Below, in pieces: positions 32,132 through 44,158 of a stretch of 64,000 nucleotides of DNA. The stretch's first letter is position 1. Each line of letters opens with the position of its first letter. A program made the translations under genes and the position numbers. The notes beneath the pieces were generated by a model that was not told where the DNA came from, did not search any database, and was given only the letters and a program-made list of their open reading frames with translations. This stretch comes from Lotus japonicus (taxonomy: Eukaryota; Streptophyta; Magnoliopsida; Fabales; Fabaceae): assembly GCF_012489685.1 (NCBI RefSeq), contig NC_080046.1, positions 29,565,881 through 29,629,880 on the forward strand. Direction: 5' to 3'.

Positions 32132-33302
32132 CAATGTAACACCCCGATTTCGGTGGCGTCACTTTAGTAACCAAAAAGAAAGTTTAAGCGGAAAAACGTG
32201 AATTATATTTTTTTTTTGATAATAGAACCAAAGACTGAAAGAAATAAACTCCCAACAAAAGATAACAGAACTAATGTATAATATAAATACAGCCCCCGCT
32301 GTAAGTAGCAAACCACGTCACGAGTAAACCTCCAGTGACGGAAAGTAGTTGAAAGTAACGCCCGTAGGCAAATGTAAAATCCAAAAGGAAGGTCAAGTGT
32401 TCGCAACACTATCCCTCAAAAATGAGAATAAGTTAGCCCAAACGGTCTGAAAGAATACCTCCTAAGTCCAACCAACTTTCTGTGATTCCCATAAAGAAAC
32501 CACACAAAAAGCTATAGGCGGGAAACTACCCTGTCCCCAAAGAAAATGATGACGGTCAGAGCTAAGACTCTACTCCTACACTAATCCTATCTCGAGGAGC
32601 TCACACCAGCACTCAAACCTACGTGCTAGCATGATCGCCGTCCGAATCTGAATCCAGAACGACCAAGTCTATGTACACCATCCGTCCTCCTCTCGCTACC
32701 GCGATGCGCTCCTATCCCGGCATCTCGAACCTAGTTCCCCCCCGAAGGGTGAACCATCGTGAATCAGTCCGCCATAGACATCTGACAAAGGGCGTTTGTC
32801 CGCCAAAGCACACACAGAAGACGCGAGGGTCAACTCCAAAGAATTATGTAAATAATACCACCAATAGATATAGATAAGAGAATAGTGACTTAGGCTTATA
32901 GCTAGGGATAACATCCTAGGGTTGTATATTTCACAATGAATATAAAAGACGATAATAACAATTAGCATGCATCAGATAAGATTAACAATTATCAAACACA
33001 CTCAGCGATTCAATAAGTTATATCTAGAAAACTCGATAAGCAATATATCAACGAATATAGTTAAAGTGCATGATATGTCAATGCAACGTCAAATTCTACG
33101 GTTCCGGAAGAAGTAGGCTGGGCACGATCGAGTCGGTCCTAACACTGGCATTGTGTCGACCATAACCCTCGAGTGTCACTTACAACCTTGACATAGCCGG
33201 ATCAGTCCTAACCCTGCGGGTCGACTTTTCCCTCCGCCATGCCCGACAATCAACAGGTCGATCCTAACCTCACGGTCGATCATATCCCCCGTCGATGTCC
33301 GA

Positions 33303-33697
33303 ATTACCCGAAGGTATAAACTGTACCTGAAGGCATAAACTGTACCCGAAGGCATAAACTGTACCCGAAGGCATAACTGTACCCGAAGGCATAAACTGTA
33401 CCCGAAGGCATAACTGTACCCGAAGGCATAAACTGTACCCGAAGGCATAAACTGTACCCGAAGGCATAACTGTACCCGAAGGCATAAACTGTACCCGAAG
33501 GCATAACTGTACCCGAAGGCATAAACTGTACCCGAAGGCATAAACTGTACCCAAAGGCATAACTGTACCCGAAGGCATAAACTGTACCCGAAGGCATAAC
33601 TGTACCCGAAGGCATAAACTGTACCCGAAGGCATAAACTGTACCCGAAGGCATAACTGTACCCGAAGGCATAAACTGTACCCGAAGGCATAACTGTA
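33303..33697 (-). repeat. UUCG-hairpin minisatellite, 21 units
   Basis: Tandem units ACTGTACCCGAAGGCATAA (19 bp) mixed with 17-bp units lacking AA. In the sense (minus) direction each reads TATGCC-TTCG-GGTACAG: a short stem closed by C-G around UUCG, the very stable cUUCGg tetraloop. Some units have TACC/GGTA, a perfect stem, in place of TGCC/GGTA, which has a G-U wobble. One unit (about 33549) has CCAAAGG and breaks the loop. ORFs seen here (MPSGTVYAFGYS repeats) are by-products. Confidence 0.9.
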
Positions 33698-35208
33698 TCT
33701 CATGATGATCTCCAAATCATCCGACACATCTCCATCCGATGGTCAAAAACTGCTCAGCGAGCAAAGAGTATCGACATACTCGGAAACTATCAATTTCCCG
33801 GCTTATCTCTCGGATAGCCCATTAACACGACTGCTCCCAGAGCGCCAGAGTACCAACATACTCAAACCTTATCAATATCTCAACACTTGGACTCGACAAC
33901 ACTTCTCATTTTTCAAAACTAAGATTTGATCCTAAGCTTGCATCCGAGATTGTTATCATTATTTAAAGGTTTAGAGGTTGTTTAATATCTTATGAATTTT
34001 CCTTGTAAAAATAGTTTCCTTTTAGTCTTATCGTATTTCCTACGAGTTTCAAAGATCCCATAATCCCAAGTAAATCCCAGAGAATGTCTCGATCCACTAA
34101 AACGTGAATTATATTTTTTTTTTTTTGATAATAGAACCAAAGACTGAAAGAAATAAACTCCCAACAAAAGATAACAGAACTAATGTATAATATAAATACA
34201 GCCCCCGCTGTAAGTAGCAAACCACGTCACGAGTAAACCTCCAGTGACGGAAAGTAGTTGAAAGTAACGCCCGTAGGCAAATGTAAAATCCAAAAGGAAG
34301 GTCAAGTGTTCCAACACTATCCCTAAAAAATGAGAATAAGTTAGCCCAAACGGTCTGAAAGAATACCTCTTAAGTCCAACCAACTTTCTGTGATTCCCGT
34401 ATAGAAACCACACAAAAAGCTATAGGCGGGAAACTACCCTGTCCCCAAAGAAAATGATGACGGTCAGAGCTAAGACTCTACTCCTACACTAATCCTATCT
34501 CGAGGAGCTCACACCAACACTCAAACCTACGTGCTAGCATGATCGCCGTCCGAATCTGAATCCAGAACGACCAAGTCTATGTACACCATCCGTCCTCCTC
34601 TCGCTACCGCGATGCGCTCCTATCCCGGCATCTCGAACCTAGTTCCCCCCCGAAGGGTGAACCATCGTGAATCAGTCCGCCATAGACATCTGACAAAGGG
34701 CGTTTGTCCGCCAAAGCACACACAGAAGACGCGAGGGTCAACTCCAAAGAATTATGTAAATAATACCACCAATAGATATAGATAAGAGAATAGCCACTTA
34801 GGCTTATAGCTAGGGATAACATCCTAGGGTTGTATATTTCACAATGAATATAAAAGACGAAACAATTAGCATGCATCTGATAAGATTAACAATTATCAAT
34901 CACACTCAGCGATTCAATAAGTTATATCTAGAAAACTCGATAAGCAATATATCAACGAATATAGTTAAAGTGCATGATATGTCAATGCAACGTCAAATTC
35001 TACGGTTCCGGAAGAAGTAAGCTGGGCACGATCGAGTCGGTCCTAACACTGGCATTGTGTCGACCATAACCCTCGAGTGTCACTTACAACCTTGACATAG
35101 CCGGATCAGTCCTAACCCTGCGGGTCGACTTTTCCCTCCGCCATGCCCGACAATCAACAGGTCGATCCTAACCTCAGGGTCGATCATATCCCCCGTCGAT
35201 GTCCGAAT

Positions 35209-35508
35209 TACCCGAAGGTATAAACTGTACCCGAAGGCATAAACTGTACCCGAAGGCATAACTGTACCCGAAGGCATAAACTGTACCCGAAGGCATAAAC
35301 TGTACCCGAAGGCATAACTGTACCCGAAGGCATAAACTGTACCCGAAGGCATAAACTGTACCCGAAGGCATAACTGTACCCGAAGGCATAAATTGTACCC
35401 GAAGGCATAACTGTACCCGAAGGCATAAACTGTACCCGAAGGGATAAACTGTACCCGAAGGCATAACTGTACCCGAAGGCATAAACTGTACCCGAAGGCA
35501 TAACTGTA
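35209..35508 (-). repeat. UUCG-hairpin minisatellite, 16 units
   Basis: Second copy of the array, within the duplicated LTR segment. Same 17/19-bp units, 16 of them. Confidence 0.9.
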
Positions 35509-35914
35509 TCTCATGATGATCTCCAAATCATCCGACACATCTCCATCCGATGGTCAAAAACTGCTCAGCGAGCAAAGAGTATCGACATACTCGGAAACTA
35601 TCAATTTCCCGGCTTATCTCTCGGATAGCCCATTAACACGACTGCTCCCAGAGCGCCAGAGTACCAACATACTCAAACCTTATCGATATCTCAACACTTG
35701 GACTCGACGACACTTCTCATTTTCCAAAACTAAGATTTGATCCTAAGCTTGCATCCGAGATTGTTATCATTATTTAAAGGTTTAGAGGTTGTTTAATATC
35801 TTATGAATTTTCCTTGTAAAAATAGTTTCCTTTTAGTCTTATCGTATTTCCTACGAGTTTCAAAGATCCCATAATCCCAAGTAAATCCCAGAGAATGTCT
35901 CGATCCACTAAAAC

Positions 35915-37621
35915 AATAACAAGGCCCGAACTCCGTTCGTCCCGTCAAACTTTCTCAAACTCTCAAAATAAAATCGGCATGACCTGCCCCTTATTCTCAC
36001 TCCTCAGTATCACAAGTATAAGTGTAATAGCATAGTTAAATTAGCACAATCCAACAATCATAGCTCATATATCAACACAACCTAAGTTAACCACATAACA
36101 CTTAGCATATAGGGCAGATATCACACATCCTAGATTAACCATTTAGCACATAGCATGTGATTTAAACTCAAAAGCAATTCAAGCGATAAATGATTATCAA
36201 TTGTCAACCGTAGCCTCAGAAAACATTTTTCAGTCAAACACAAATAAGTGCATAAACAATAAATCAAGTCGAATTCGTCGACACCTAAAGCATTAGCTAC
36301 TATTCAGTGAGAAGCCCTCACCTTAGCCAATTTCCATACTAAGGTGCAACTCCGATCCGATTACATCTTTATTTGCATATGTTGGCTCGATTCCTCCCAT
36401 TGTGTAGCGTCGATGCAAGGTGCTTCCGTTCATTGTACGAAAATCAAGTTTCTGAAACTTGTCGGCGAAGAGTCACCAGAGAAAGTTGCGGCTCACGGGG
36501 TTGACGGAGGAACTGTCGCCAGAGACATAAAGGAAGGTTGTTCCTTCATCCTTTCGCGGCCAGAAACTCAACGGCGCTGTCCGTTTCCCCAAAGAGTCGA
36601 CGGTTTGCCCAGAAAGTTCAGCCGAAGGTCGACGGTGGTTGTCGGGGTCGTCGAATAAAATGACCCAAATACGAAATTGAAGATAGGGTTTTGCTCTCCT
36701 CACGGCAAGGATCGTAGCAGTATCCTCTGTTTTTCCATCGGTCGCCGGAGTTGACCGGAAAGAGCTCCCGAAGGCGGCAGCGGCGGCGGTCGACGACGAC
36801 GGAACGACGATCCGGAATATGGGTTTTGTTGTGGACACCGCAAGGGTTCCAACGGTACTAACCTCGCTGTGAACGGAGGTCCGAGCACACCGGAATCGAA
36901 GGTTGAAGTTTTGCGATGTCGACGGCGTCGTTGGTTCTGTTTCACGTTGTCTTCGTTGCTTCCATGGAGATGGTTGTGGTGCTTTTGGCCATGGAGAAAG
37001 AAGCTTGTGGTGATGGCTGGTGTTTTGTTTTGGGTGGAGAAAAATGATCCATGGTGGTGGTTCCTTGGAGAAAATAAGAAGAAGCTTTGTGATGGCTTCT
37101 TTGTGGCTTGTGCGTGAAGGAGAAGGAGGGACGGTGGAGGCTGGATTCCTCATGGTTGTTACGGTCATGAGGAGGAGGAGTGGTGGTCTCGTTGTGGTTG
37201 TGGCACTCGGCCATGAGAAAAGAGGAGTGGCTGTGGAGGTGGTTGGCTTCCATGGTTGTTTCATGGTGGAAGATAAGAAGCTTGGTGATGGGGATGGAGT
37301 TGTGTAGCTGCTGCAAGTGAATGGAGAAGAAGATGATGGTTGGGGTGCTGCCATGGTGGTTCGTCCATGGTGAGAGGAAGAAGAAATGGTGATGGTGGCC
37401 AGCGGTGGCATCTCGTGGAGAGGGAGAAGGGGACGTGAGTGAGAGGTACCATGGTGGTGTGGGGGCTGCACAAGGAGGAAGAAAGAAGGAATGGGCGCTG
37501 GTGGGTGCACGTTGGAAAAAGAAAAGAATGGAGATAAAATTGATATATGTTGGTGGTGGTGTTTGCTGCAGCTTTTGGAAAATAAGCAGAAGAAGAAGTA
37601 GAAAGGAAAGGATAAGGGACA
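35915..37621 (-). other. R/U3 part of the family A LTR
   Basis: Single-copy LTR sequence between the duplicated block and the putative TATA box. The GC-rich, low-complexity part 36470-37660 opens long frames on both strands (up to 394 aa) that I do not accept as genes. Confidence 0.6.
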
Positions 37622-37633
37622 TAATATATATAG
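37622..37633 (-). promoter_or_regulatory. Putative TATA box of family A LTR
   Basis: Minus sense CTATATATATTA, with CT-rich sequence downstream. It is repeated at 58880-58891 in the sister LTR. Confidence 0.45.
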
Positions 37634-38666
37634 AAGAAGAAGTAGGAAATGGGTCAAGGAAGAAAAATGAAGAAAAAGTGTAATGAGAGAGAGAGATGTC
37701 GACAGAATGAGGATAGGATGGATAGATATTTAGTAAAGATATTTTCAAAAGATATTTTGTAAACCGGTACAGATTTGTTTAGATATCGGAGGATTTAGCT
37801 CATAGAGTTAAGATAAAAATTTGAGAGTGATTTCCGATTCATCCTACTGATTCCAATGTATTCTAGACACGATATTCTCCACGTTGAATCTTCTAATACT
37901 TCAAAGAAATATCGGTATGATTTTTGGTTTTCGAGGCTTGTTTTTAATGCTATATATAGAGGTTGGCAAAACGCGGGAAAATGAAAGTTTCGCGAATCTG
38001 ATTTTTCCGGCTTCATTCTCCATGAATTCTAAGATAGGTTTTGGCGACATAATACCAAAACTCAACAGAGGTTTCCTTGTATTTTAGGTGGCTAACGCAA
38101 AGTCGGTGTAAAAACTATTTTACCCGATAAGTTACTTTTTGCATCGAATGTCGGAATAGAAAACTTCCTTCTGAAGAAAGATTGAAATCATCAAGAGAAA
38201 TGGGTGTACGCGTGTGGAATCTTCATTTGAAGCTCTGAATAGAAAAAGTCTTCATCGTCGGGTGATTCTAGGGTTTTGAAATACCAGGGTTTCGGTTTCG
38301 GCAAACTTCCGATGATTGGAATCGGACGTTCGTAGATCCTAGAGTTTCGCCTCGAAACGATTGTGATATATGGAAAAAGAGAAGTTCTAACATTTCTCTG
38401 AAGATTTTTGGAATTAATTTCCATCGTGACTTTAAGTGAAAACTAGCTATATACTAGGGTTTCTGCCCTAGGTTTAAGCGTATAACGATCGTGCTATAGC
38501 TTTTATCGACTTCGATACGATCCTCAGACTTTTCCTGAACTTTCACCTTCATAAATTTATTCCTTTCGATAGACTCTTGTTCAGATTTTCCTTCACGATA
38601 CATCAAACCTAATCGTGAATAGGAATTTTATTCACTTGGCATAAGCTTAAAAACTTGGGTCTTACA

Positions 38667-41600
38667 TCGCCTGCCTGTGGGTATGGCACCTGTGGACTGC
38701 CTGGACTCTGCGGGCCAACGTGCTGAGCATGGGTCGGCATGAAGAATGAAAACACGATAGGAAGTGTCACTGGGAAACCGATGTGTCCTGCTCCTGGATC
38801 CCTGCACCACAAAATCGTGAGTCCTTGATAAAAGCAGTATCTGATAACTGGGTCAACATGCCAGCCAGCACGGGACGGGAAATCAGCGTGGATCGCGAGG
38901 ACTGGAGGGAAGCTCATTGTCACACCTGCTATCTGCTTTTATAAAAATAAGTGCAAGGGCGAGTCATACGCAACTTGCACAATAATACACATCAGATAAG
39001 ATAAGCGTTAAAACATAAGCCAACATATCATTAAATACAAACATGTTAGCAAACACAAGTAGTAATGCGATGTGGTTAATTTTGCCTTATATCTCCGTCC
39101 TTCGAATTGACTTCTCTCACTACTTCGTAGGAAATGGTGAGTTCATCGCCAACCTTTTGAATTTATTTTCCTTTATCATGTGATGAGTATGTTTTAAGGG
39201 CCCGAAGCTATTGCTTCGTTATCTTCGGAAAGTCGTCTCGAGAACATGGACACTCCTTACAGTCCACTCTACACCGGACAATGATCGCTCAGTAGCTCAC
39301 AGACAGAAGTACACGACGCAACTCTTTGCTTAAACATCATGCCAATCCCGACCTCAGGGGTCCTGCCAAGACGGACATGAGAGGTGTACTGCCGTGTAAA
39401 TCCCGGGTCAATTCATCTCTGAACATGTCCACCTTTGGCGTCTCTGTATTACCACTCTTAGTGGTAGTGACAGTACTTTCCTACTCCTTATTGCTCCTTA
39501 AGTGCATTTTCAAGTATCAATCATCTCCCCCTTATACTTCCATTAAGTTTCTAATAAATTAGAAACAAGCATCTGCTGCCTTACTTAGAGTAAGTACACC
39601 ATAATTATTTTAGAGGTGGGATCTTTGACAAGATCAAGTAGTTTTAGGAATACAAGCGGGCGTTCTAATCCGCCGTTTCATGGTTATGTACATTTTAGAT
39701 CGCTTAGAGAAAAAGGGCTCACTTGCCTATTCTATTATCATTATTTAATTTTTTACTCTAACTATCCTAGGGATTATCCTAAGGTGTTATAGGTAGGTCG
39801 ATTTCCAAAAGCAAGTATCGATAACACATTAAATCGGGGATTATCTTTTCCCTCTTCCCACTACCTCAGATGCTTCAACGTATCAGAGACAATCCTGATA
39901 CCATGCCATTTAGGCTCATAATCCTAAGTACCACTATATCCCATAGTGTACTGTCATCCCTTTCTACTGTGCATCACTTTAAGCATGAGACACAATCACA
40001 GAAATTCAGCACAACATTTCATCCAATATTCATTCTTCAAGCACAACATCCAATCATGCATCCAATAACACATAAGCAAATAATAATATGCTTTCTACCG
40101 TAATAACGTTTAACTTATGAGTTGTGTACCAAGACAAGGTCTAGTATAACCCCCTACCTTTAACCTTTACCACTAGAGGATCGTGTGTGTCTGAGATAGC
40201 TCCCTCTGCATCATTGATTATGCTTGGGTCAAGATAGGCTAATCGAGGCATTAAATCGTTCGTTACTATCGTTATTACTATTATTATTATTATTATTAAT
40301 GTTATTATGCCTTTTAGCTATTAGCTAGCGTCATTCTAACTTAACATTGATCTCAACTAACTAGGGTGTAACCTATATTTTGCATGTCCGCTAATCTGAC
40401 CTAATTAGTCTTAAGCCACTAAATTATCCACTTAGGTTAATTACTAATTTAAAAACAACAACTTAATCATCTAGTCATATTATGCAAACTAATTTCATTT
40501 TCTAATAGCTAATTCCTATAATTCTTTTCATGTTACCATCTCTGTCCTCATGTCCTATACATCATCATTATTTATCTGTTCTTATTATTCCTAAGTCATT
40601 AATCAATTAATCTAATTCAAGCTAAAGCATTTCTACTTAATTATTTCTAATTACTTAAGCCATATTATGTAAATTAATCCTATAACTAAGCTACAACTCC
40701 TAAGTCTTCACCTGATTATTATCCTACTGGTTTCAGGTTCGGTTAAGTTCACTTTACTGTTCTCAGCTTATACTCAGGTTAAGAATCACTTATTTTAAGC
40801 ACTTAATTCAAAGTCTACTTGCAAACTAAGAAATCTATAAACTGAGCCTAATACTAACATCTAATAGTCCATTCCTATAGTTTTCTACCTTCTGAGTTCA
40901 ATGGAATCATCAATTTCAGCTTCTGGGCACTCTAACAGTGCCAAATCGCGATTTCAGAGGCTGCCCACAAGGTGAAATTGGAGCTTTCCTCTTCAGGGCT
41001 CTATTGCTATATTTAACTATCCTAAAAGCTCCTATGTCCTTCCAGAAGCATAAACTAATCCAGTTTGCAGGCCAATTCACTCTCAGAAGCTCAACCCGAT
41101 AGCCTCTTCGAGCTTCAAAAACCTTGGATCGGTTCTCATTGATTCCTAACGATTCATGGCTCTAAACTAGTCTAAAGTTTCCTATCTATGTCCTAAGATT
41201 CTTAAGGGATTAATTTGGATCGAAAACAAGCTGAAATAAGCGAGTTTCAGAAGCTTACTCGCCGGAAAACACAGAACTCGCCGGAGAAGACGATCGGAGG
41301 GTTGAAAAACGTCACAGTCGAGCTGTTCTGGGCACAGGTTCTTGGTCTGCAGGTTGTGGGGAGTTGAATGGTGCTCGTGGGTGTGGCTAAAGTGCTCGGA
41401 GATGAGAGAAATGGCGTGTTACAGGTTGAGGGGTAGCCGGAGCGTCGTCGGAGATGGTGGAAGCTTCGTTTCTCGACCAAAACGTGACCACGAGTAGTCG
41501 ATTCTCTTCCTCTCCTCTCCAGGAACTCAATGGAACAAGAATTAGGGTCTAACTCTCTCTGGTTTGAGAGATTCGAAGAGAAGATGTTTATGAACTTCTT

Positions 41601-41880
41601 CTCGGTTTCACTCTCGTTCTGGGCTCTCTAGGCACTCTCTGAGGATTCTAGGGCACTTTGTGGGTAGCTAGGGTCGAGTGGAGTCGAATGGTACCGTTTA
41701 TATAGGCTGTAGGATGATTAATTTGCTAAACCAAGCTTAAACTTAATCAAAGTTGCACCACCAATGGCTCTTCATGCATGGTGATTATCCTACGGTTCAG
41801 GGTTGCGTGGGAGGAGTTTGGGAGGCTGCAGAAGTAATCAGAAGTGATGCTTGCATGGTGTAATGTCTGATTGCATGCCT
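38667..41880 (-). repeat. Decayed LTR-like sequence (possible fourth Tekay-type LTR, minus strand)
   Basis: No host gene is recognised. Its build resembles the neighbouring LTRs: a good TATA box in minus sense near the right end, a GC-rich start with CGCCGG repeats (41260-41480), and small perfect hairpins (TACCACT-CTT-AGTGGTA near 39450; GAAGC-TATT-GCTTC near 39205) in the place where the other LTRs have hairpin arrays. A 104-aa open frame at 38609-38923 (minus) has no recognisable domain. No LTR terminus is seen, so this is inference. Confidence 0.35.
41697..41706 (-). promoter_or_regulatory. TATA box in LTR-like sequence
   Basis: Minus sense CCTATATAAA, close to the plant consensus. Confidence 0.4.
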
Positions 41881-41904
41881 AGGTCATTTGCACACAAATC
41901 CTAG

Positions 41905-42025
41905 GGTCTTGATGATTTGATGTTGATAAACATCGTTATGTGTCTTGATGATTTGATGTTGATAAACATCGTTATGTGTTTTGATGATTTGATGTTGGTG
42001 AACATCGTTATGTTATATGATGAAT
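41905..42025 (+). repeat. 36-bp tandem repeat with hairpin units
   Basis: Three good units with period 36 (plus a decayed fourth), each with GATGTT-loop-AACATC (41919-41934, 41955-41970, 41991-42006). The loop is GATA in two and GGTG in the third, while the 6-bp stem is kept. Confidence 0.85.
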
Positions 42026-42096
42026 TGATGATTAACGTATGTTGTTATTGCAACCTGAGGATATGATATTATATGTCATGATAAGACTTATCGAAC

Positions 42097-42147
<51 letters not shown>

Positions 42148-42807
42148 CTTAAATTTATCTGTTGTCTGTATTATATACACTATTCTATGAGTTGACCCTT
42201 GCACTTTGACTTTGTGTGTATGTTTGTGTTTGGGCGGTCGGCCTGCTGCCAGACATCCAACAACTGATTCCAGATCATTCGTCGCTCGGGGAGGATCCGG
42301 AGCATAATAACTACTACTCAACCTTTCGACGAGGACTCGGACTTCATGCGTGAGGGTCGATGATAGAAGTGTAGGTCATGGGTGTTTTAGAGTCTAGTGA
42401 CATTGGGTACTATTGTTATAGCTCTGATTCGTCATCTGTATTTTGGGACAGGGTAGGTTCCCGACACATTACTTCTGTGTGGTTCTCTGTCATGGGGATC
42501 ACATGGAGAAGTCGGACGTAGGAAGTTTGGAGGAGGCCGTTTTGGGCTGACTCTCCCACTTTTGAGGACATGTACTTATAACTTTGTCACTCTAATTACT
42601 GGATTTCTACATTTTGCCTTCGGGCTCACTTTCTGTCTCTTTCTGCTACTTATGGTTACAGCGGGGCTGTATATCTATATTCTACATTAGTTAAGTTGTG
42701 CAATTTTGGGTTGAGTCTTTAGTTTGAAAAGTCTTTTACTTTAAAAAGAAAACAAAAAAAATTACCTGTATTTTTCGCTTTATTTTATTTTGAGTTACTA
42801 AGTGACA
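42026..42807 (+). repeat. 3' part of a plus-strand Tekay-type LTR (family C)
   Basis: Text from about 42190 to 42807 is the reverse-oriented relative of the family A and B LTR ends. It has GTTGACCCT, the peptide start MFVFGRSACCQ (42220-42252, then stop at 42265-42267), the GGGACAGGGTAG and TGTGTGGTTCTCT blocks and the AGCGGGGCTGTAT block. Its last 21 bases are displaced to 59822-59842 by the inserted solo LTR. The left end was not found. Confidence 0.75.
42101..42144. repeat. (AT)22 microsatellite
   Basis: Pure AT dinucleotide tract. Confidence 0.95.
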
Positions 42808-43972
42808 TGTAACACCCCGATTTCGGTGGCGTCACTTTAGTAACCAAATGAAAAACTTAATGCGGAAAAACGTGAATATTTTTTTTTTTCGATAATAGAA
42901 CCAAAGACTGAAAGAAATAAACTCCCAACAAAAGATAACAGAACTAATGTACAATAATAATTTCAGCCCCCGCTGTAAGTAGCAACCTCGTCACGAGTAA
43001 CCTCCAGTGATGGAAAGTAGAAAAGGGTAACGCCCGTAGGCAAAGGGTACAATCCAAAAGAAAGGTCAAGTGTCTGCAACACTGTCCCTCAAAATAAGAA
43101 TAAGTCAGCCCAACCGGCCTAAAACAAGACCTCCTAAGTCCAACCAACTCTCTGTGATTCCCGTAAAGAAACCACACAAAAGCTATAGGTGGGAAACTAC
43201 CCTGTCCCAAAAGAAACAAATGATGTTCAGAGCTAAGACTCTACTCCTACACTAATCTCATCTCGAGGAGCTCACACTAACACTCAATCCTACATGCTAG
43301 CGTGATCGTCGTCCGAAATCTGAATTCAGAACGACCTAGTCTATGTACACCATCCGTCCTCCTCTCGCGACCGCGATGCGCTCTTGTTCCAGCATTTCAA
43401 CCCTAGTTCCCCCCCAAAGGGTGAACCGTCGTGAACCAGTCCGCCAAAGACATCTGACAAAGGGCGTTTGTCCGCCAAAGCACACACAGAAGACGCGAGG
43501 GTCAACTCCAAAGAATTATGTAAATAATACCACCAATAGATATAGATAAGAGAATAGCCACTTAGGCTTATAGCTAGGGTTAACATCCTAGGGTTGTATA
43601 TTTCACAATGAATATAAAAGACGAAACAATTAGCATGCATCAGATAAGATTAACAATTATCAATCACACTCAGCGATTCAATAAGTTATATCTAGAAAAC
43701 TCGATAAGCAATATATCAACGAATATAGTTAAAGTGCATGATATGTCAATGCAACGTCAAATTCTACGGTTCCGGAAGAAGTAGGCTGGGCACGATCGAG
43801 TCGGTCCTAACACTGGCATTGTGTCGACCATAACCCTCGAGTGTCACTTACAACCTTGACATAGCCGGATCAGTCCTAACCCTGCGGGTCGACTTTTCCC
43901 TCCGCCATGCCCGACAATCAACAGGTCGATCCTAACCTCACGGTCGATCATATCCCCCGTCGATGTCCGAAT

Positions 43973-44158
43973 TACCCGAAGGTATAAACAGTACCCGAAG
44001 GCATAAACTGTACCCGAAGGCATAAACTGTACCCGAAGGCATAAAGATATACTGTACCCGAAGGTATATAGATATACTGTACCCGAAGGTATATACTGTA
44101 CCCGAAGGCATATACTGTACCCGAAGGCATATACTGTACCCGAAGGCATAAACTGTAT
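43973..44158 (-). repeat. UUCG-hairpin minisatellite, 9 units
   Basis: Homologous array in the solo LTR, with only nine units. Several carry extra ATATAGAT or ATAT, lengthening the A/T part of the stem. CCCGAAGG (sense CCTTCGGG) is kept in all nine. Confidence 0.9.

Larger units (their letters stand above)
32192..35914 (-). repeat. 1.9-kb tandem duplication within the LTR
   Basis: 32192-34097 is repeated at 34098-35914. The offset is 1906 bp at the left joint, where AAAACGTGAATTATA occurs at 32193 and again at 34099. The joint runs CCACTAAAACGTG, and the second copy ends at CCACTAAAACAATAAC, so a short AAAAC microhomology marks the breakpoint. The copies differ mainly in the number of hairpin repeat units (21 against 16). 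The sister LTR (42808-44509, 57115-59816) has this segment once. Confidence 0.92.
31936..38666 (-). mobile_element. Tekay-type Gypsy remnant: 5' LTR, PBS and leader (family A, copy 1)
   Basis: The LTR spans 32135-38666 (minus sense TGTAAGACCCAAG ... ATCGGGGTGTTACA). It is followed to the left by PBS 32120-32131 and about 190 bp of 5' untranslated sequence, parallel to the leader of the intact Tekay element at 52935-53141. Gag-pol and the 3' LTR are missing. At 6.5 kb the LTR is longer than the 4.4-kb sister copy because of a 1.9-kb tandem duplication. Confidence 0.8.

Noticed and set aside
33303..33697. CRISPR-like array
   Set aside because: The units are contiguous with no unique spacers, in a plant LTR. 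It is a minisatellite.
33176..33727. 183-, 133- and 128-aa ORFs with repeated YAFGYS / MPSGTV motifs
   Set aside because: All three minus-strand frames are open at once because the 17/19-bp minisatellite lacks stops. They are a by-product of the tandem repeat.
36473..37657. 394-aa minus-strand ORF in the family A LTR (and a 424-aa version at 57732-59006)
   Set aside because: Low-complexity Ser/Pro/His/Thr-rich translation. The start codon lies upstream of the likely TATA box, the N-terminal frame differs between the copies by one base, and overlapping frames on both strands are also open. Best read as composition of the LTR promoter region.
38609..38923. 104-aa ORF beginning MTMSFPPVLAIHADFPS as a host gene
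   Set aside because: No recognisable domain; it crosses the LTR end at 38666 and lies in LTR-like DNA where family B has its leader ORF. Kept only as part of the LTR-like region.
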